Assembly: GCF_002387895.1 (NCBI RefSeq)
Contig: NZ_DGLI01000014.1
Coordinates: 62,001 to 126,000, forward strand
Length of the DNA: 64,000 bases
Source: Clostridium sp. UBA4548
GTDB taxonomy: Bacteria > Bacillota > Clostridia > Clostridiales > Clostridiaceae
Reading direction: 5' to 3'
The notes below the pieces were generated by a model, which worked only from the letters and a program-made list of their open reading frames with translations, was not told where the DNA came from and searched no databases. Positions 60,537 to 64,000 of the stretch are shown in pieces; position 1 is the first letter of the stretch; each line of letters begins with the position of its first letter. The position numbers and the translations under genes were made by a program.

Positions 60537-61454
60537 ATGTCTGAAATGAGTTCAGAAAAACTGGTAATTATAGGATGTAACAATTTAAATAGTGAAAAGA
60601 TTAATCGTCCTAGTATGAGTTATTGGCAAGATGCTAGAAGAAGACTCAAGCAAAATAAAGTAGCCATGATAGCGTTGATTTTGTTAATTATAATTGCAAT
60701 TATGACGGTTGTAGGTCCCTATATAGCAAAGTTTGATTTTGCAGCAATTGATGCCAAGGCTAGAAATGTAAGGCCTAATGCAGAGCATTGGTTTGGAACA
60801 GATAGTGTTGGAAGAGACTTGTTTGCTCGTATTTGGGTTGGAGGTAGAGTTTCAATTATTATTGGAATAGTTGGAGCAGTAATCGATATATTAATTGGGT
60901 TAGTATATGGAGGGGTAGCAGGATATTTTGGTGGAGTTGTTGATAATATAATGATGAGAATTATAGAAATTATAGGCTGTATACCAGATATGGTAGTTAT
61001 AATTCTTATTTCACTCTTACTAAAACCAGGACTCGTATCCCTAATTATTGCTATAACCATAACCGGTTGGATTGGAACTGCCAGAATGGTTAGAGGGCAA
61101 GTACTTCAAATAAAGGAACTTGAATATGTAGCAGCAGCTAAAGCTTTAGGGGCAAAACCTTTTAGAATTATTGGAAAACATGTAATTCCAAATATCATGA
61201 GCATTGTTATAGTTGTACTTACTATGGAAATTCCAGGGTTAATCTTCACTGAAGCTTTCTTAAGCTTTGTGGGACTTGGAATTCAACCACCTAGTACCAG
61301 TTGGGGTGCCTTAGCTGCAGATGCTAGGACAACATTCTTATTCCATCCCTATCAGCTATTATTTCCAGCGATACTCATAAGCTTAACCATGTTATGCTTC
61401 AACTTGCTTGGGGATGGGTTAAGAGATGCTCTAGATCCAAAGCTTCGTCAATAA
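60537..61454 (+). CDS. oppC: Oligopeptide ABC transporter permease
   Basis: Second channel subunit, 305 residues with six helices. An N-terminal cytoplasmic tail of about 40 residues precedes the first helix (SYWQDARRRLKQNKVAMIALILL). The HWFGTDSVGRDLFARIWVGGRVSI motif is typical of OppC/DppC, and the EAA loop is AAAKALGAKPFRIIGKHVIPNI. It begins four bases after oppB ends, with GGGGGT as ribosome site. Works with OppB, D and F. Confidence 0.95.
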   Translation: MSEMSSEKLVIIGCNNLNSEKINRPSMSYWQDARRRLKQNKVAMIALILLIIIAIMTVVGPYIAKFDFAAIDAKARNVRPNAEHWFGTDSVGRDLFARIWVGGRVSIIIGIVGAVIDILIGLVYGGVAGYFGGVVDNIMMRIIEIIGCIPDMVVIILISLLLKPGLVSLIIAITITGWIGTARMVRGQVLQIKELEYVAAAKALGAKPFRIIGKHVIPNIMSIVIVVLTMEIPGLIFTEAFLSFVGLGIQPPSTSWGALAADARTTFLFHPYQLLFPAILISLTMLCFNLLGDGLRDALDPKLRQ

Positions 61455-61466
61455 GGGGGTACACAT

Positions 61467-62486
61467 ATGGAAAAGTTATTAGAAGTTAATAATTTAAAGG
61501 TTTCTTATCATACCTATGCTGGAGAGGTTCAATCTGTAAGAGGGATAAGCTTTCATTTAGATAAGGCTGAAACCTTAGCAATAGTTGGAGAGTCAGGCTG
61601 TGGAAAAACAGTTACATCAAAGGCTATCTTAAGATTAATTCAAACTCCACCAGGAGAAATAAAGAAGGGATCAGAGATCAATTTTTGTGGAAAAGACATA
61701 CTTAAAATGAGTAAAAGAGAACTCACTGACTTAAGAGGTGGAGAAATAAGTATGATATTTCAAGACCCTATGACCTCTTTAAATCCTACCACTAAAATTG
61801 GTCATCAAATTGCTGAAAGCTTAATAATTCATAGAGGTTTAAATAAAAATGAGGCTTTGAGAGAGGCTGTAAAAATCCTTGAGTTAGTTAGAATACCTAA
61901 TGCTGAAAAGAGAGCAAATCAATATCCTCATCAATTCTCAGGAGGAATGAGACAAAGGGTATCCATAGCTATAGCTCTTGCTTGTAATCCTAAAATATTA
62001 ATTGCAGATGAACCCACTACAGCACTAGATGTTACTATACAGGCTCAAATAATGGGACTTATGAAGGATCTTCAAACTAAGTTTGGAACCTCAATAATAA
62101 TGATTACTCATGACTTAGGTTTAGTTGCTACAGTGGCTGATAGGGTACAGGTTATGTATTCGGGTCTCATAGTTGAGAGGGGGACAACTGAAGAAATATT
62201 CTATAATTCTAAGCACCCTTATACTTGGGCACTTATAAAATCTGCACCACAGTTAAACTCAAAGAATAAAGCTTCATTATATTCAATTAGCGGAACTCCG
62301 CCAGATCTATTAAAACCACCAGTGGGATGCCCATTTGCAGCAAGATGTGATTACTGTATGGAGGCTTGCCTTGAAGAAATGCCTGAATCAACAAAAATCA
62401 GTGATACTCATTCGGTGTCTTGTTGGCTTATGCATCCAAAGGCACCAAAGGTGGAATCTCCACTTAGAGCAGGGGGTACTGAGTAA
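61467..62486 (+). CDS. oppD: Oligopeptide ABC transporter ATP-binding protein
   Basis: ATPase of 339 residues. Walker A is GESGCGKT (about 38-45), the signature is FSGGMRQR and Walker B is ILIADEPTTALD. The C-terminal oligopeptide-transporter extension has a four-cysteine set (GCPFAARCDYCMEAC...VSCW), which in relatives can hold an Fe-S cluster. It forms a heterodimer with OppF and overlaps the oppF start by one base, so both are coupled. Ribosome site AAGGGGG. Confidence 0.96.
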   Translation: MEKLLEVNNLKVSYHTYAGEVQSVRGISFHLDKAETLAIVGESGCGKTVTSKAILRLIQTPPGEIKKGSEINFCGKDILKMSKRELTDLRGGEISMIFQDPMTSLNPTTKIGHQIAESLIIHRGLNKNEALREAVKILELVRIPNAEKRANQYPHQFSGGMRQRVSIAIALACNPKILIADEPTTALDVTIQAQIMGLMKDLQTKFGTSIIMITHDLGLVATVADRVQVMYSGLIVERGTTEEIFYNSKHPYTWALIKSAPQLNSKNKASLYSISGTPPDLLKPPVGCPFAARCDYCMEACLEEMPESTKISDTHSVSCWLMHPKAPKVESPLRAGGTE

Positions 62487-63454
62487 TGGAAGAAAAAAAG
62501 CCTAATGATATATTGTTAGAAGTTAAAAATTTAAAGAAATATTTTAAAGTTGGAAGAAAAGCTACACTTAATGCAGTAGATGATGTAAGTTTTTATATAA
62601 GAAAAGGTGAAACTTTGGGATTAGTAGGGGAATCTGGCTGTGGAAAGACAACCTGTGGAAAAACCATATTAGGATTATACTCTGCCACTGGTGGAGAGGT
62701 TATCTATGAAGGAAGAGATATTCATTCCCTTAATCCTAAGGAACTTAGAAGTTTCTCGAAAAAAGCTCAAATAATATTCCAAGATCCTTATGCTTCCTTA
62801 AATCCTAGAATGACAGTTGGTGATATCATAGCTGAAGGAATTGATATTCATGGACTTTACAAGGGTAAAGAAAGAACAGATAAAATACAAGAAATGCTAG
62901 ATAAGGTTGGATTAAATTCTGAGCATGCTCAAAGATTTCCTCATGAGTTTTCAGGAGGACAAAGACAAAGAATAGGTATAGCTAGAGCACTTGCCATAAA
63001 CCCAGAATTTATAGTATGTGATGAGCCTATCTCAGCTCTTGATGTTTCCATTCAAGCACAAGTAGTAAATCTGTTAATAGAGTTACAAAAGGAAATGGGG
63101 CTAACATACCTCTTTATTGCTCATGACTTATCCATGGTAAGGCATATATCTGATAGAGTAGGGGTTATGTATTTAGGAACTTTAGTTGAATTAGGGGGAA
63201 GTAATGATTTATACGAAAGTCCACTTCATCCATATACACAAGCTTTACTATCAGCTATTCCAATTGCTGACCCAATAGTAGGTAAGTCTAAGATTCAAAT
63301 ACCTTTAGAAGGTGAAGTAACAAGCCCCATTAATCCAAAACCAGGGTGCAGATTTGCACCAAGATGTAAATACGCAAAAAAGATTTGCAGTGAAGAGCTT
63401 CCTAAACTTAGGGAAATAGAAAAGGACCACTTTGTAGCTTGTCATATATTATAA
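62486..63454 (+). CDS. oppF: Oligopeptide ABC transporter ATP-binding protein
   Basis: Partner ATPase of 322 residues. Walker A is GESGCGKTT (about 47-55), the signature is FSGGQRQR and Walker B is FIVCDEPISALD. The C-terminal extension again carries paired cysteines (GCRFAPRCKYAKKIC...ACH). Starts with the last base of oppD stop (TAATG type). It is the final gene of the oppABCDF operon, closed by a strong terminator. All five subunits are present, so the importer is complete. Confidence 0.96.
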   Translation: MEEKKPNDILLEVKNLKKYFKVGRKATLNAVDDVSFYIRKGETLGLVGESGCGKTTCGKTILGLYSATGGEVIYEGRDIHSLNPKELRSFSKKAQIIFQDPYASLNPRMTVGDIIAEGIDIHGLYKGKERTDKIQEMLDKVGLNSEHAQRFPHEFSGGQRQRIGIARALAINPEFIVCDEPISALDVSIQAQVVNLLIELQKEMGLTYLFIAHDLSMVRHISDRVGVMYLGTLVELGGSNDLYESPLHPYTQALLSAIPIADPIVGKSKIQIPLEGEVTSPINPKPGCRFAPRCKYAKKICSEELPKLREIEKDHFVACHIL

Positions 63455-63477
63455 TTAATGAATATATAGCAGATAGG

Positions 63478-63508
63478 GAACAGACTTAACAGGCAAGTCT
63501 GTTCTTTT
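63478..63508 (+). terminator. Terminator of the opp operon
   Basis: A perfect 10-bp stem GAACAGACTT/AAGTCTGTTC, 7-base loop, then TTTT. Confidence 0.88.
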
Positions 63509-63512
63509 AAAT

Positions 63513-63528
63513 AATGAACAAGTTCATT
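63513..63528. promoter_or_regulatory. Palindrome AATGAACAAGTTCATT, copy 2
   Basis: Identical over 16 bases (18 with the two T residues after it) to the palindrome at 8811-8826. It lies in the purR upstream region, just past the opp terminator. Confidence 0.5.
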
Positions 63529-63788
63529 TTGTAGGCGACTGTCAAAGGAATTTTATCTCCCAGCAAAGTTAAATTTTTATGCAAAGAAGCATACATAAAA
63601 AGGATGGGGGAAATTATTATTCCAAAGTATGGTTAAATTGTATAATAAAAATCCCATAGGTTTATATATCAGAACTTAAGTAAATAATAAATTAAAAATA
63701 TACTTTGCGAAAATAATTGTAATATGAAGGAAAAAACTATAAAATAATAAAAGTATAATAATAAAGATTCGGAAAGGTTTGTATAGCC
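63529..63788. other. Upstream region of purR
   Basis: About 260 AT-rich bases. The only clear feature is GGAAAGG, 12 bases before the purR ATG. No PurBox-type CGAA...TTCG pair was noticed. Confidence 0.4.
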
Positions 63789-64000
63789 ATGGGAAAAGGT
63801 AATGATAAGTTTAGTAGAAATGAAAGGGTAGTTGGAATTACTAAAATTTTGACTGAAAATCCTAATACAGTGATAAATTTAAGCACTTTTACAGAACTAT
63901 TTAATGCAGCTAAGTCTACTGTTAGTGAAGATATAGTTATTGTAAGAGAAATATTAGAAGAGCTATCAATGGGAAAGGTTGAAACCGTTGCAGGTGCTGC
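63789..64000 (+). CDS. purR: Pur operon repressor PurR, 3' end missing
   Basis: N-terminal 70 residues of the Gram-positive purine repressor. The segment KFSRNERVVGITKILTENPNTVINLSTFTELFNAAKSTVSEDIVIVREILEE is the winged-helix DNA-binding domain, and KVETVAGAA is the start of the linker leading to the phosphoribosyltransferase-like PRPP-sensing domain, which lies beyond the window. PurR represses purine synthesis genes when PRPP is low. ATG at 63789; the frame is open to the last base. In clostridia I recall it followed by spoVG and glmU. Confidence 0.92.
   Translation, partial: MGKGNDKFSRNERVVGITKILTENPNTVINLSTFTELFNAAKSTVSEDIVIVREILEELSMGKVETVAGA

Noticed and set aside
1..64000. CRISPR arrays, insertion sequences, prophage or integrase genes
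   Set aside because: No regularly spaced repeats, transposase or integrase motifs were found in any of the supported frames.

Overview
The window looks like a chromosomal segment of a low-GC, strictly anaerobic, spore-forming Clostridium (sensu stricto type). Supporting signs are the very AT-rich intergenic DNA, strong GGAGG-type ribosome binding sites with frequent TTG/GTG starts, a group B-like [FeFe]-hydrogenase, a clostripain-family (C11) protein, the YedE/YedF/DUF3343 selenium cluster, two membrane chemoreceptors and a PurR of the Gram-positive type. The first gene (chemoreceptor) and the last gene (purR) are cut by the window ends. The species cannot be named from the sequence alone.

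Layout. 1-8.7 kb: a truncated chemoreceptor, a two-gene ABC-2 exporter, a HAD phosphatase, a second chemoreceptor and a solitary [FeFe]-hydrogenase facing a 4-helix membrane protein with paired histidines. 9.7-28.4 kb: an accessory-looking stretch of mostly single-gene units. It holds a tRNA-Pro(UGG), PhzF, MurC, a small sigma factor, a metallophosphoesterase, a PAS-rich histidine kinase, a clostripain-like protein, a Cys-rich protein, a legume-lectin-like protein and a Crp/Fnr regulator divergent from a paired YdcZ-type transporter. Two short genes encode 49 and 37 residues; both follow a hairpin and share a WQ[F/Y] motif. 28.5-38.2 kb: an MFS exporter with an overlapping leader ORF, a YtrA-type GntR/ABC operon, a FMN-binding split-barrel protein, a class V aminotransferase divergent from the selenium cluster, a membrane-anchored L7/L12-like protein, GrpB and an APH-fold protein. 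38.4-51 kb: an S41-like protein, small secreted proteins, and kdpFABC divergent from a histidine kinase/response regulator pair, a decayed kdpB fragment and a kinase-less kdpD. 51-57.4 kb: an EamA transporter, a YciI-like gene with an operator inside its promoter, a diguanylate cyclase, a methyltransferase and a second MFS exporter behind a leader peptide and two terminators. 57.8-63.5 kb: a complete oppABCDF operon, then purR.

How the parts work together. The kdp region is a potassium-uptake module whose sensing is split: the short KdpD keeps the nucleotide-binding and USP domains but has no kinase. The adjacent kinase partners a response regulator with a TPR-like tail and no DNA-binding domain. 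The two MFS exporters are paralogues, each preceded by a translated short ORF, and the second has the layout of a transcription attenuator. The selenium cluster has YedE, YedF, DUF3343 and a cysteine-desulfurase-like enzyme, but no selD is in view. The opp operon has a near-consensus CodY box upstream.

The points most worth following are the MFS attenuator, the kdpB remnant beside the kinase-less KdpD, the two hairpin-led small ORFs sharing WQ[F/Y], and the Crp/Fnr palindrome whose degenerate copy lies in front of one of those ORFs.
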